NCBI GenBank assembly: GCA_902786265.1
Contig: CADACE010000036.1
Location: forward strand, 25,397-89,396
DNA from: an uncultured Chloroflexota bacterium
GTDB taxonomy: Bacteria; Chloroflexota; Anaerolineae; Anaerolineales; Anaerolineaceae
Length of the DNA: 64,000 nt
Direction of reading: 5' to 3'
Shown here: piece by piece, positions 34,257 through 42,825 of the stretch
Position numbering within the stretch: the stretch's first letter is position 1
Layout of the letters: every line of letters starts with the position of its first letter
Program-made: the position numbers and the translations under genes
The notes under the pieces: generated by a model
The model's database searches: none
Seen by the model: only the letters and a program-made list of their open reading frames with translations
What the model was told of the DNA's origin: nothing

Positions 34257-35891
34257 ATGTCGATTGAAGCCGGTGTGATTCTGCGGGAAGCGAGAGAACA
34301 AAAAGGAGTATCTGTCAAAGATGCTTCTGATGCTCTTCATATTCGTATTCCTTATCTTCAGGCTTTGGAAAGCGGACGGCCTGAAATCATCCCCTCGTCT
34401 GTCCAGGCCAGAGGATTCCTGCGTATTTATTCAGATTATCTTGGTCTGAATGCTGCGGATGTCATACAGGAATGGGATAATCCCGGAAGTTCGCCGTTAT
34501 CCGCAAAATCGAATACCGATGCATCGGGTCCCTCTAATAATCCTGTCGTTTCTCAGCCGCAGACGGTTTCCCCTGTTCCGCCTGTTTCCTCTGTTCCGCC
34601 CGTTCCGCCTGTTCCCGGTTCCGTGCCTTATGCCGGTAATACGTATCCGACAAATCCGCAAAGCGTGAATAATTACAATAATATTCCGCAATACCGGCAA
34701 AATTCTCCGCAGGTACAGGTAAATCAGCCGGCGCAAACCGTTATCAACAACAATTTGAACAACCCGAATCCGGCCGCGTTTGTCAATCCTCAGGGTATAA
34801 ATGTCCCTCCGGCACAAGAGAATAAGCCGGCAGAAGCGGAAAAAACTAAGGAAAAACAAAAGAAAAAAGGCGGCATTTCACTTTTCAGAAAAAAAACGGA
34901 GAATATTTTTGACGAGCCGGCAAAAGAAGCAAATGCTCAGGACCTATTCAACGAGATCGGGAGTGAATTATCCAACCGCAGAAAGTTCCTTTCCCTGTCC
35001 CTCGAAGACTGCGAATCTCAAACGCTGATCCGGTCCATCTATCTGGATTCAATGGAAACCGGTAATTTTGAACAGCTTCCCTCTCTGATCCAGGCAAGAG
35101 GAATGCTCAATAATTACGCATCATTCCTTGACCTGGACGTAGACGCAATTATGCTGAAATTCGCAACCGCTCTGCAGATTTTATCGGAAAAGAAAAACAA
35201 GCGGGGTGATGAAAAAAAGCATAAGCCGACAAAAACAGCCGGCAGATTGAAGAAATTTTTCACTCCGGATCTTTTTGTAGGTGTATTTGTAATTGTCGGT
35301 ATCGCGGGGATCATCATTTACAGCGCGATTACGATCACTGCATACCGCAGAGGTGTATCCGCTCCGACACCTGATCTGGGAATCAGTTTGCTGGAACAAT
35401 ATATTGATACAACACGAACACCGGATTTCCTGCCGACAGCATCTCCGACGGTTGTGCCTGTAACACAAATTGCTTCCATGGATTTTGAAGTAAATGAACC
35501 AACAGAAGAGCCGCCTTCCGAAATGGTGTCTTCACAGCCTGTTCAAATATTTATAAACGCCAATCAACGGGCATTGATGACGGTTATCTCAGATGGAAAA
35601 GAAGTCTTTTCCGGACGAACACTGCCCAATAATACATATCCGTTTGACGCAGAAAATCTTATTGAATTAACAGTCAGCAATGGCGACGCTGTCAGTGTGG
35701 TCTATAATCAGCAGAATTTGGGCCGTTTGGGGAAACTCGGTGAAGTCGTCACGATTAATTTTTCTCAGCTTATGGCCGCCACTCCAACTCCGCAATTCAG
35801 TCCGACACCGACAAATACCTACGAACCGACTTATACGCCGCAGCCGGAAACTCCGCTGCCTACCAATACGCCTACGCCATATATACCATAA
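34257..35891 (+). CDS. RodZ-like protein with two HTH domains
   Basis: A 544-residue single-pass membrane protein. Residues 1-75 form a RodZ-type helix-turn-helix (VILREAREQKGVSVKDASDALHIRIPYLQALE). A long linker of Pro, Asn, Gln and Val follows (about 80-190). A second, degenerate HTH of the same type lies at about 225-305 (LSNRRKFLSLSLEDCES, SLIQARGMLNNYASFL). A TM segment is near 340-362. Outside is a DUF4115-like RodZ C-terminal beta-domain (VQIFINANQRALMTVISDGKEVFSG), then a Thr/Pro tail. RodZ links MreB to the elongasome. Two cytoplasmic HTH copies are unusual. It is followed after 13 bases by rimO. Confidence 0.8.
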   Translation: MSIEAGVILREAREQKGVSVKDASDALHIRIPYLQALESGRPEIIPSSVQARGFLRIYSDYLGLNAADVIQEWDNPGSSPLSAKSNTDASGPSNNPVVSQPQTVSPVPPVSSVPPVPPVPGSVPYAGNTYPTNPQSVNNYNNIPQYRQNSPQVQVNQPAQTVINNNLNNPNPAAFVNPQGINVPPAQENKPAEAEKTKEKQKKKGGISLFRKKTENIFDEPAKEANAQDLFNEIGSELSNRRKFLSLSLEDCESQTLIRSIYLDSMETGNFEQLPSLIQARGMLNNYASFLDLDVDAIMLKFATALQILSEKKNKRGDEKKHKPTKTAGRLKKFFTPDLFVGVFVIVGIAGIIIYSAITITAYRRGVSAPTPDLGISLLEQYIDTTRTPDFLPTASPTVVPVTQIASMDFEVNEPTEEPPSEMVSSQPVQIFINANQRALMTVISDGKEVFSGRTLPNNTYPFDAENLIELTVSNGDAVSVVYNQQNLGRLGKLGEVVTINFSQLMAATPTPQFSPTPTNTYEPTYTPQPETPLPTNTPTPYIP

Positions 35892-35904
35892 CCAGGAGCA
35901 TGTC

Positions 35905-37218
35905 ATGAAGCCGAATACTTATTATCTCGTGTCATTAGGGTGCGCTAAAAATACAGTCGATTCAACGACAATGGGAAATATTTTATCCAGACAAGGATTC
36001 GATTTTGAAAGCGATCCTCGTAAGGCGGAATTCATTATCGTTAATACATGCGGATTTATTCGTCCGGCGCGGGAAGAGGCTATCGAAACGATCAACGATT
36101 TAGCCAGGCAAAAATCAAAGAAGCAATACATCGTTGCAGCCGGCTGCATGGCAGAAAAATTTTCCGATGAGATCAAATCACATTGCAAAAAAATTGACGC
36201 ACTTGTCGGCACACGAAAGATCAATCAAATCGGACAGGTAATTACCAATCTGAAAGCCGGAAATTCGCATAAAGATATTTCCTCTCAATTCGATATGGAC
36301 AGATTAAGTCAATTTGCTTTACAGGGAAACAGTGCTTATTTAAAAATCGCCGACGGATGTTCACGCAAATGCGCATTCTGTGCCATACCGGGAATTAAAG
36401 GAGACTGGCACAGCCGTCCTGTGGAGGAAATTCTGAAAGACGCATCATCTCTGAACGAACAGGGAATTCAGGAATTGATCCTGATCGCCCAGGATACAAC
36501 TGCTTATGGTATTGACCGCGGAGAAAAAGATGCTCTTCCGAGCCTTTTAGAGAAGATAGAAAAAGCCGCGCCTGACATTCCATGGATACGAATTATGTAC
36601 GCTTTTCCCGGATTTGTGTCAGAGCATTTGATCGATTTGATGGCTTCCGATAATCATATTCTGCCATACCTCGATATTCCTTTGCAGCATGCGGCACCTT
36701 CTGTTTTAAAACGTATGCTGAGACCAGACAATATGGACTCTGTACGAAAAACTCTTGAGTATATGCGCAAACGAATGCCCGAAATTGCCATTCGCTCTAC
36801 CTTTATTACCGGTTTTCCCGGAGAGACAGAAGAAGAGTTTACTGCCTTATATCAATTTATCGAAGCAATGGAGTTCGACCGGGTTGGTGTATTCCCATAT
36901 TACGCAGAAAAGGGAACTCCCAGTTCAAAATATGACGATGATGTACCGGAAGAAGTCAAACTGGAACGTCAGGAACATTTGTATCTGCTCCAACAGGAAA
37001 TATCCCATGATGTCAATATGCGTTATGTTGGGAAAACTATGGATGTTTTAATTGAAGGCGTTCAGGAAGATGGTATGCTGATCGGCAGGACCTATCGGGA
37101 TGCACCTGAAATAGACGGGCTGGTATTTGTCTCCGGGGATGCCGCCATAGGAACGATTGTTCCTGTTAAAATCAACGGTCTTGTCGGCGATTATGACCTG
37201 ATTGGGGCGTTAGTATAG
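35905..37218 (+). CDS. rimO: Ribosomal protein S12 methylthiotransferase RimO
   Basis: Radical SAM enzyme that adds a methylthio group to an aspartate of ribosomal protein S12. The 437 residues start at ATG 35905 with AGGAG upstream; the longer ORF start at 35680 lies inside the RodZ-like gene and is spurious. The N-terminal UPF0004 domain holds Cys13 (SLGCAKN), Cys49 (NTCGF) and Cys81 (AAGCMA). The radical SAM cluster is Cys152, Cys156, Cys159 (DGCSRKCAFC). A C-terminal TRAM domain ends the protein. The LGCAKNTVDS start separates RimO from MiaB. Confidence 0.95.
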   Translation: MKPNTYYLVSLGCAKNTVDSTTMGNILSRQGFDFESDPRKAEFIIVNTCGFIRPAREEAIETINDLARQKSKKQYIVAAGCMAEKFSDEIKSHCKKIDALVGTRKINQIGQVITNLKAGNSHKDISSQFDMDRLSQFALQGNSAYLKIADGCSRKCAFCAIPGIKGDWHSRPVEEILKDASSLNEQGIQELILIAQDTTAYGIDRGEKDALPSLLEKIEKAAPDIPWIRIMYAFPGFVSEHLIDLMASDNHILPYLDIPLQHAAPSVLKRMLRPDNMDSVRKTLEYMRKRMPEIAIRSTFITGFPGETEEEFTALYQFIEAMEFDRVGVFPYYAEKGTPSSKYDDDVPEEVKLERQEHLYLLQQEISHDVNMRYVGKTMDVLIEGVQEDGMLIGRTYRDAPEIDGLVFVSGDAAIGTIVPVKINGLVGDYDLIGALV

Positions 37219-37229
37219 TCTTTTCTGGA

Positions 37230-37724
37230 TTACAGATAATCCAATATTACACGATAAGCGTCTTTCAGTGAGTCATAAGTCCAAAAGCGGCAATTTGCGG
37301 GACTTGTTGACGGTAATCCGATCCAGGGAATATCGTATTTTGGAAGAAAAAACTTTTTATAAACGGATGAAGCTTTTTGTCCGTTGGTAAATACAGCATT
37401 TATCGAAGCTATTGAAATGATCCTGGATAAATCGTTCGGTATCATATTCCGTATTGAAGAATCATCAGCACCTTCAATTTCACAGGACGCGAGGACATCC
37501 CATAGCGCTATATGTGTTTGATGGAGAAAATCAATTTTCTCAGGAACAGTTGTAAGCTTTTCTTTTCCAAACAGATCCGGAAGAATACGCCAAAACCGAT
37601 TCTGCGGGTGCCCGTAATAAAATCGAATTTCCCTTGATTTCGGCGAGGGAATTGTGCCCAGAATCAATACCTTCGAGTCGGAATCAAAAATCGGTTCAAA
37701 CGGATGGATAATTTGCTCTTTCAT
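37230..37724 (-). CDS. DNA-deoxyinosine glycosylase (UDG superfamily, family 6-type)
   Basis: A 164-residue member of the uracil-DNA-glycosylase superfamily matching the hypoxanthine-DNA glycosylase group, which removes deaminated adenine. Features are HPFEPIFDSDSKVLILGTIPSPKSRE near the N-terminus (motif A, GTIPSP), YYGHPQNRFWRILPDLFG, and LPSTSPANCRF (motif B, with SPAN). It lacks the GQDPYH motif of family 1 UDG. The gene converges with rimO, and 11 bases separate the stops. No ribosome site is seen before the ATG. Confidence 0.85.
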   Translation of the reverse strand: MKEQIIHPFEPIFDSDSKVLILGTIPSPKSREIRFYYGHPQNRFWRILPDLFGKEKLTTVPEKIDFLHQTHIALWDVLASCEIEGADDSSIRNMIPNDLSRIISIASINAVFTNGQKASSVYKKFFLPKYDIPWIGLPSTSPANCRFWTYDSLKDAYRVILDYL

Positions 37725-37748
37725 AACAGATACAGCGGATAATCTATA

Positions 37749-38381
37749 TCAAAAGTTTGGATAATCAGGAATGTTTGTATCCCGTTTGATTATATAACCT
37801 AAAAGCCGTATATATTCACTGACCGTATGTTCCCATCCTGAAGGCGTAAGCCACCATAAGTATTTATTATATCCGGAGTCAGGAACCGGGTGTACTGAGA
37901 CCTTGAAACCGGTGTTGCGAAAGGAATCCATAAATATAATCTTTGCGCGTCTGGAATGCCATGCGTCAGTAATTACAATAACACTTGAATATCCAAGGTC
38001 ATACATTCGTTTCTTTATACCTGAAGCTTCCTGCCCTGTGTTTTTTGCTGTGACCTCCGATACATAAACAGCACCATCAGGAATATTCATATCATCAAGC
38101 ATTTCTTTCTGCAGCATTGTATAAGGCAGGTCATATTCACCGAACGTCTGGTCTGTTCTTGACAATATGATATTGTAAGATATTCCTCCGTGGTATAATA
38201 CCGCCGCTTCGCGGATACGGCTTTCATCATTTCCGCTCAGCACAGCCATCACATCAGCCGGATCCAGGGGATCTGAATATACCAGATATTTTCCGGCAAT
38301 AATAAAAAGAGCAATTAAGCCGAAAACCAACAGCGGAATGAAGAGTAAACCTGTTTTAGGTTTGTTATTATTCCTTTGCAT
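37749..38381 (-). CDS. YdcF family protein (DUF218)
   Basis: A 210-residue membrane-anchored protein. One TM helix lies at about 12-32 after a basic N-terminus. The DUF218 domain follows, with DVMAVLSGNDESRIREAAVLYHGG, the polar AKNTGQEASGIKKRM, and DAWHSRRAKIIF. The domain binds nucleotide-like ligands in E. coli YdcF and includes the SanA/ElyC proteins, which affect envelope integrity. The exact role is unknown. It overlaps the upstream aminotransferase by 14 bases and is therefore in the same operon. Confidence 0.85.
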   Translation of the reverse strand: MQRNNNKPKTGLLFIPLLVFGLIALFIIAGKYLVYSDPLDPADVMAVLSGNDESRIREAAVLYHGGISYNIILSRTDQTFGEYDLPYTMLQKEMLDDMNIPDGAVYVSEVTAKNTGQEASGIKKRMYDLGYSSVIVITDAWHSRRAKIIFMDSFRNTGFKVSVHPVPDSGYNKYLWWLTPSGWEHTVSEYIRLLGYIIKRDTNIPDYPNF

Positions 38382-39528
38382 CTAAAGCTTTTTTCATGTT
38401 TTCCAGAGCCATTTCTAAAGTAGCTCTGTTTGTACCAAAATTCAGCCTGACAAATTTTTCAAATCCGACACCAAAGGTCTTACCGTCGTTTAATTGCACA
38501 TGCGCGTTTTGCGCAAAGAATTCAGACGGACTGCCCTCTATGGGTAATGCAGCACAATCAAGCCACATGAGAAACGTAGCGTCAATCTTGTTTTGTTTTA
38601 CAGAAGGCATATGCTGATGAATATATTCCTGCGCAAAATCTCTGTTTCCTTCAAGATAGGACAATAACTCATTCAGCCAGTCATCGCAATCTCTGTATGC
38701 GGCAAGTCCTGCTTCCATGGAAAGAATCGAGACAAAACTGCCCAAACCCTGTAAAGATTTTTTGAACTGATTTCTTAGTTCAGGATTCTGTACAACAGCT
38801 ACCGAACAGGCCAATCCGGGAATGTTGAATGTTTTGCTTGGGGCCATAAAGGTTATCGTATTGTCTGATAATTCTTTAGAGATTGAAGCAATTGGAGTAT
38901 GCTTTGCTCCTTTATACAGAATCTCACAATGGATTTCATCCGAGCATATTTTCACGCCGTGCTTCAGGCAAATTTCACCCAATCGGGTCAACTCTTCTCT
39001 CGTAAACACCCTTCCGACAGGATTATGTGGACTGCACAGGATAAATAGTGAAGTATTATCTTTGATTTGTTCTTCAAACCTGTCAAAATCTATTTTCCAT
39101 ATCTTTTCATTTTCATCATAATAAAGGTTATTTGCAATGCCTTCGATATTGAAATTGCCCGGTGCTTCTATAAAGGGCGGGTAAGCGGGTGTTTGATAAA
39201 TTACAGAATTATCATTTCCGCTGAAAGCTCTGACGGCGAAATTGAATCCGGAAACAATACCCGGAATCAGGATGATCTCATCCGGATTGACTTTCCAGCC
39301 ATATCTCTTTTCCATGCGTTCACAAAAGACCTGTTTAAATTCCGGACTTTCCATGGCGTAACCGAATACGGGATGCGTAAGTCTTTTTTGGATCGCTTCA
39401 ATAATTTTCGGACAAACTTCAAAATCCATATCAGCAACCCATAAAGGAAGTCTGTCCGCAGGGAACAGATCCCATTTAAAACAGTTTGTATTCCGACGGT
39501 TTGGGACAAGATCAAAGTTGTATTTCAT
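38368..39528 (-). CDS. MalY/PatB family aminotransferase (cystathionine beta-lyase type)
   Basis: PLP-dependent fold-type-I enzyme of 386 residues. It begins YNFDLVPNRRNTNCFKWD and has LPLWVADMDFEVCP, a start typical of PatB/MalY C-S lyases that split cystathionine or related thioethers. PLP-site residues include SDEIHCEIL (Asp for the pyridine nitrogen) and the Schiff-base lysine in MAPSKTFNIPGL. The C-terminal arginine lies in FVRLNFGTNR. It could act in methionine metabolism or cysteine degradation. GGTGGA precedes the ATG. It overlaps ydcF by 14 bases. Confidence 0.88.
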   Translation of the reverse strand: MKYNFDLVPNRRNTNCFKWDLFPADRLPLWVADMDFEVCPKIIEAIQKRLTHPVFGYAMESPEFKQVFCERMEKRYGWKVNPDEIILIPGIVSGFNFAVRAFSGNDNSVIYQTPAYPPFIEAPGNFNIEGIANNLYYDENEKIWKIDFDRFEEQIKDNTSLFILCSPHNPVGRVFTREELTRLGEICLKHGVKICSDEIHCEILYKGAKHTPIASISKELSDNTITFMAPSKTFNIPGLACSVAVVQNPELRNQFKKSLQGLGSFVSILSMEAGLAAYRDCDDWLNELLSYLEGNRDFAQEYIHQHMPSVKQNKIDATFLMWLDCAALPIEGSPSEFFAQNAHVQLNDGKTFGVGFEKFVRLNFGTNRATLEMALENMKKALDAKE

Positions 39529-39543
39529 AAATAATCCACCATT

Positions 39544-40251
39544 TCATTTTATAGCATAAGCAAAATATGTTGGCACATTATACGAGTATTTCACTTTTGC
39601 ATCGTAATCAAATTCGTTTATATCTGTGTCAAGCAGCATCTGTCTGATCTCATTTTTGATAAAGAGAGAATCAGATTCCGAATTACTGTACTTTCCAAAT
39701 TTTATTCCTGAAAATCCGGCCTTTTCAAAAATCATTCCTAATTTGTTACCAATGCTGATATTCGCCCCTGCAGATGATAAACTCTTTTGCTGCAAATCAG
39801 ACAGCTTTTTTAATTCAGGCGGTTCAGCTCGGGTTTCCTCATAACAGGGTTCTGCCATTGCCGCACAGATTCCCATAGGCTTTGTTACTCTCCGGAATTC
39901 CCTCAGAATAAGCAATGGATTTTGAACCCATAAAAGTAAATATTGGCATAAAACCAGATCAAAACAATTATCCTCAAAAGGAAGAACCTCTCCGTTTCCA
40001 AGAATAAAATTCTCATCTGTTTTATCCCCGGCATAATATATTGATCGAGGTTCATTATCCACACCAACGATCAACTGAATTTTTCCATGGCATTCTTTTC
40101 TGATTTTTTGAATGACAGCTCCGGTTCCACAGCCCACTTCGAGTATTTTTAATGACTTTTTATGTGATAATTTTTGATATAAATACTCACGAAAAGGCCG
40201 CGTCCACTCGGATTGATATGAATATCTTTCAGCTAATTGTTCAATATCCAT
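39544..40251 (-). CDS. Class I SAM-dependent methyltransferase
   Basis: A 235-residue Rossmann-fold methyltransferase. Motif I is ILEVGCGTGAVIQKI (about 36-50). The acidic end of strand 2 is VGVDNEPRSI. Motif II/III has LPFEDNCFDLVLCQYLLLWV, and a post-motif GFSGIKFGKY follows. It resembles UbiE-type enzymes but also many others, so the substrate is unknown. It lies 15 bases upstream of the MalY-type gene on the same strand. No ribosome site is evident before its ATG. Confidence 0.85.
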   Translation of the reverse strand: MDIEQLAERYSYQSEWTRPFREYLYQKLSHKKSLKILEVGCGTGAVIQKIRKECHGKIQLIVGVDNEPRSIYYAGDKTDENFILGNGEVLPFEDNCFDLVLCQYLLLWVQNPLLILREFRRVTKPMGICAAMAEPCYEETRAEPPELKKLSDLQQKSLSSAGANISIGNKLGMIFEKAGFSGIKFGKYSNSESDSLFIKNEIRQMLLDTDINEFDYDAKVKYSYNVPTYFAYAIK

Positions 40252-40470
40252 GCAGACTCAAAATCACTTCGGCAATGAAAATCATAATACAAAATTTTTC
40301 ATTCTGTTTATGGGGCAACAGGACACGTTCAAACACAAGTGGCAGGCTTTAACTTTCATAGTACTTATTCTTTGTTCTTCAGACATACACTCTTCGGATC
40401 TCTTTCAAGGCATTTGTGTTCAGAACATTTTCATAGTTTCATACAAGGATCAGCAATGATTCATTTCTGT
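40252..40470. other. Non-coding spacer
   Basis: About 220 bases between the methyltransferase start and the palindromic element. The small frames crossing it lack ribosome sites and family features. I see no gene. It should hold the methyltransferase promoter. Confidence 0.4.
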
Positions 40471-40574
40471 TTTGCCCCGGATTAGCGTTTTGAATTTCTT
40501 TTTGCACGCAAATTAGATTCTGCGGTATATACTATCCGAAAATTCAATCGTATGCTAATAGATACCGGGGCAAA
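40471..40574. repeat. Long imperfect palindrome
   Basis: A 104-base inverted-repeat element. The outer arms TTTGCCCCGG (40471-40480) and CCGGGGCAAA (40565-40574) are perfect. Moving inwards, ATTAGC pairs with GCTAAT and TTGAATTT pairs with AAATTCAA, in register. It lies 32 bases past the stop of the DUF2207 gene. It could be a large terminator-like hairpin, a structured RNA or a miniature inverted-repeat element. No T-tract follows. Confidence 0.7.
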
Positions 40575-40605
40575 TCGATCTACACGATTAATTATTTCAG
40601 AATTT

Positions 40606-42384
40606 TCAGCGTCCACCGCCGGCACACGCACAGGCACAACTGTCACAAGCGCAGGCACAGGCGCACGATGATCGTCCGCCGCCTCCGCCGCCGCCATGAC
40701 GATGGCTGCTTGATGACGATGAATAAATCGGATCCGGATTGGATCTGTTTTTCACCGCAGACCTGAAGGTATCGGTATTTCCAACCATTGATGTGGCTAA
40801 TTTACGCGCGCCATCTGTAATTGACCGGGCGAACATTGCACCAGGCAGTACCGGCATCGGGGTATGTGTTTGCGGGAATGACCCTGATCGTTTTTCATCA
40901 GAAGCACCCCCGGATGAATGATGATCAGAAGAAGGACGATAATGAGGCCGATGATATCCGGGATCGACCCGCCACCACCATACCGGCGGATAAAATTCAT
41001 TACCTGTAAAGGTCTGTTCAACTCTCTTTTCAGGATCATCCTGAAGCATTGCCCATCCGAAATTATCACCCAGCAGTTTGCTTTTTAATTCAGGCGTGTC
41101 AGCGGCTTCCACCTGTGTCCATGCTTTTTCACAGATGCTTTTGTAATATTCTCTTGTTTTTTCGATAGAAAAACCTTCCATCTTTTTTGAAACACTAAGA
41201 ATCAGGCGGTGCATGGTATCACGCATTTTCGTTTTTCTTTTATTTGCATTAGGTTCCTGTAATGCTTCGATAAAGTTTTTCTCGTAATCGTTTAATCCAT
41301 CCGGTAAAGGATCTGCGACTTCAACATTCAATGGATCCATCGACTTTACCTGGATAACATCTTTTTTAGCCAGACCATAAAGAATCATACTGATAACTTT
41401 TTCAAGATCAGTTTCAAGCAGGATCGCAGCTTCAACGGCGGTCAACCCCCGCTTTATTTCATCTCCATCAGTTTTAACCTGAGGCGGAAAATATTTTCCG
41501 GCTTTTATTCTGGCATTATTCTTATCATCTTTAATTCCTTTGATCATGGCTTTTATGCCAAAAAATACCAAAACAGCCGGAATTCCGATACATCCGAGAA
41601 CGCCAAGAACAGCTTCCCAATCAAATCCCGACGAGTCCGAGCTGCTGCCAGAACCCGTTTTTATATTATCAGTTGAAGTCAGGGCACTTTTGATAAACTT
41701 TCCACCAAAAGTGTAATCTGAATGCATATCCGCTTCCTCAGAATACCACTCATAGACAACGCATTTGTCTTCATCAAGCCACGCATCCGGTTTTTCTTCA
41801 CCAACCCATTTTTCGGGAGCGTAATAATAAGCAGAGCCATCACTTACGCCGGTTGGAAAGACAATAATAAATGAATAATTTGTTTTACCTCTGGTAAAAT
41901 TCGAACTGAAATAGTTTGGTGAAAACTGGAATCCGGCATATTCGACTGTCTCATCATTGATAGTTTCACTTGTTGCATTAAATAAGTTTTTTCTCAGATT
42001 GGGTATCCAAACATCAACAACAGCGCTTTCTCCGCTTGCAATCGATGCGTTTCCCATTTCCAACGATATACCGTAGCGAAGTCCGGTTTGTTCATAATCT
42101 GCTTTTGTGACTTTGATATTGCTGTTATTTTCTCCATTTAGCTTGACCTGTATATCACTCAGCGTGTAATTATTATTGGGTAAGCCGATATCAATATAAT
42201 CCAGTTTTTGTCCCAGGTTTTTAAACTCATATTCAACAAAAATTGTCATCGACCCGTCAGATTCAATTTCTACAGTAGTCTGTGCATTTGGAATCTCAAA
42301 CGAATAATCGGCATTTGCAAATTCTGCCATTCCTGCCCAAATCAGCATGGTGATTAAAAATATCATTACTAAATGCTTTCTCAT
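40606..42384 (-). CDS. DUF2207-type membrane protein with Cys-Ala repeat tail
   Basis: A 592-residue exported protein. A signal peptide (about 1-25) is followed by an extracellular beta-rich DUF2207-like domain (about 26-250, with VEIESDGSMTIFVEYEF). A TM segment lies near 268-290. A large cytoplasmic part has a winged-helix-like stretch (LTAVEAAILLETDLEKVISMILYGLAKKDVI). The last 110 residues are Ser/His/Gly/Pro-rich and end in a (Cys-Ala) tract interrupted by DS, then GGGR. The start is ATG 42384, with GAGG 5 bases upstream, not 42441. It overlaps no gene but is 50 bases from a small zinc-ribbon membrane gene in the same operon. Function unknown. Confidence 0.8.
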   Translation of the reverse strand: MRKHLVMIFLITMLIWAGMAEFANADYSFEIPNAQTTVEIESDGSMTIFVEYEFKNLGQKLDYIDIGLPNNNYTLSDIQVKLNGENNSNIKVTKADYEQTGLRYGISLEMGNASIASGESAVVDVWIPNLRKNLFNATSETINDETVEYAGFQFSPNYFSSNFTRGKTNYSFIIVFPTGVSDGSAYYYAPEKWVGEEKPDAWLDEDKCVVYEWYSEEADMHSDYTFGGKFIKSALTSTDNIKTGSGSSSDSSGFDWEAVLGVLGCIGIPAVLVFFGIKAMIKGIKDDKNNARIKAGKYFPPQVKTDGDEIKRGLTAVEAAILLETDLEKVISMILYGLAKKDVIQVKSMDPLNVEVADPLPDGLNDYEKNFIEALQEPNANKRKTKMRDTMHRLILSVSKKMEGFSIEKTREYYKSICEKAWTQVEAADTPELKSKLLGDNFGWAMLQDDPEKRVEQTFTGNEFYPPVWWWRVDPGYHRPHYRPSSDHHSSGGASDEKRSGSFPQTHTPMPVLPGAMFARSITDGARKLATSMVGNTDTFRSAVKNRSNPDPIYSSSSSSHRHGGGGGGGRSSCACACACDSCACACAGGGR

Positions 42385-42434
42385 TTTTACCTCGCCTATG
42401 ATAATTCCAAATTTTTCATCTATCGGATGACAAA

Positions 42435-42791
42435 TTACCATTTAGGTTCTTCAGTAACCTGATAACTCACACCGCAATAAGGACAGGTTACTGTAGGAAC
42501 ACCGGCAACAAGAGTAATATCATCTTTACCAAGCGGAGCCCCGCATTTCTGGCATACCATTTTACTGGTTTTAATCTCGCCGCCAAGATCGATATTATAC
42601 GTAACGTTTTTTGATTCCTTTTCAGCTTTGCTCTTCCGTGTCACAATGATCATGATCACAGATCCAATTACAAGTAATATGAAACCAATAACAAGATTCG
42701 ATCCAACGAACGGATCACCAAATGCTGCTAATATAAACAATACACCAAATATATATGCAACAACAGATAATATAATTCCAACGATTTTCAT
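42435..42791 (-). CDS. Small membrane protein with C-terminal zinc ribbon
   Basis: 118 residues. Two hydrophobic segments (about 3-23 and 31-50) are followed by a basic linker and a cytoplasmic zinc ribbon with CQKCGAPL and CPYCGVSY (CxxC...CxxC). I do not recognise a specific family. The ribbon type is common in bacterial membrane proteins next to DUF2207 genes. It sits between the three-ribbon protein (34 bases upstream) and the DUF2207 gene (50 bases downstream), so the three probably act together at the membrane. A metal-dependent protein-protein contact is a guess. Confidence 0.75.
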   Translation of the reverse strand: MKIVGIILSVVAYIFGVLFILAAFGDPFVGSNLVIGFILLVIGSVIMIIVTRKSKAEKESKNVTYNIDLGGEIKTSKMVCQKCGAPLGKDDITLVAGVPTVTCPYCGVSYQVTEEPKW

Positions 42792-42825
42792 CTTATTCTT
42801 TGCCTTTCGTTCAAAACAATAAAAC

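Noticed and set aside
35680..35904. N-terminal extension of RimO
   Set aside because: It lies within the RodZ-like gene in another frame; the ATG at 35905 with AGGAG gives a standard RimO.
40252..40605. Small plus-strand frames of 66-69 codons between the methyltransferase and the DUF2207 gene
   Set aside because: Overlapping, without ribosome sites, and partly antisense to the methyltransferase start.
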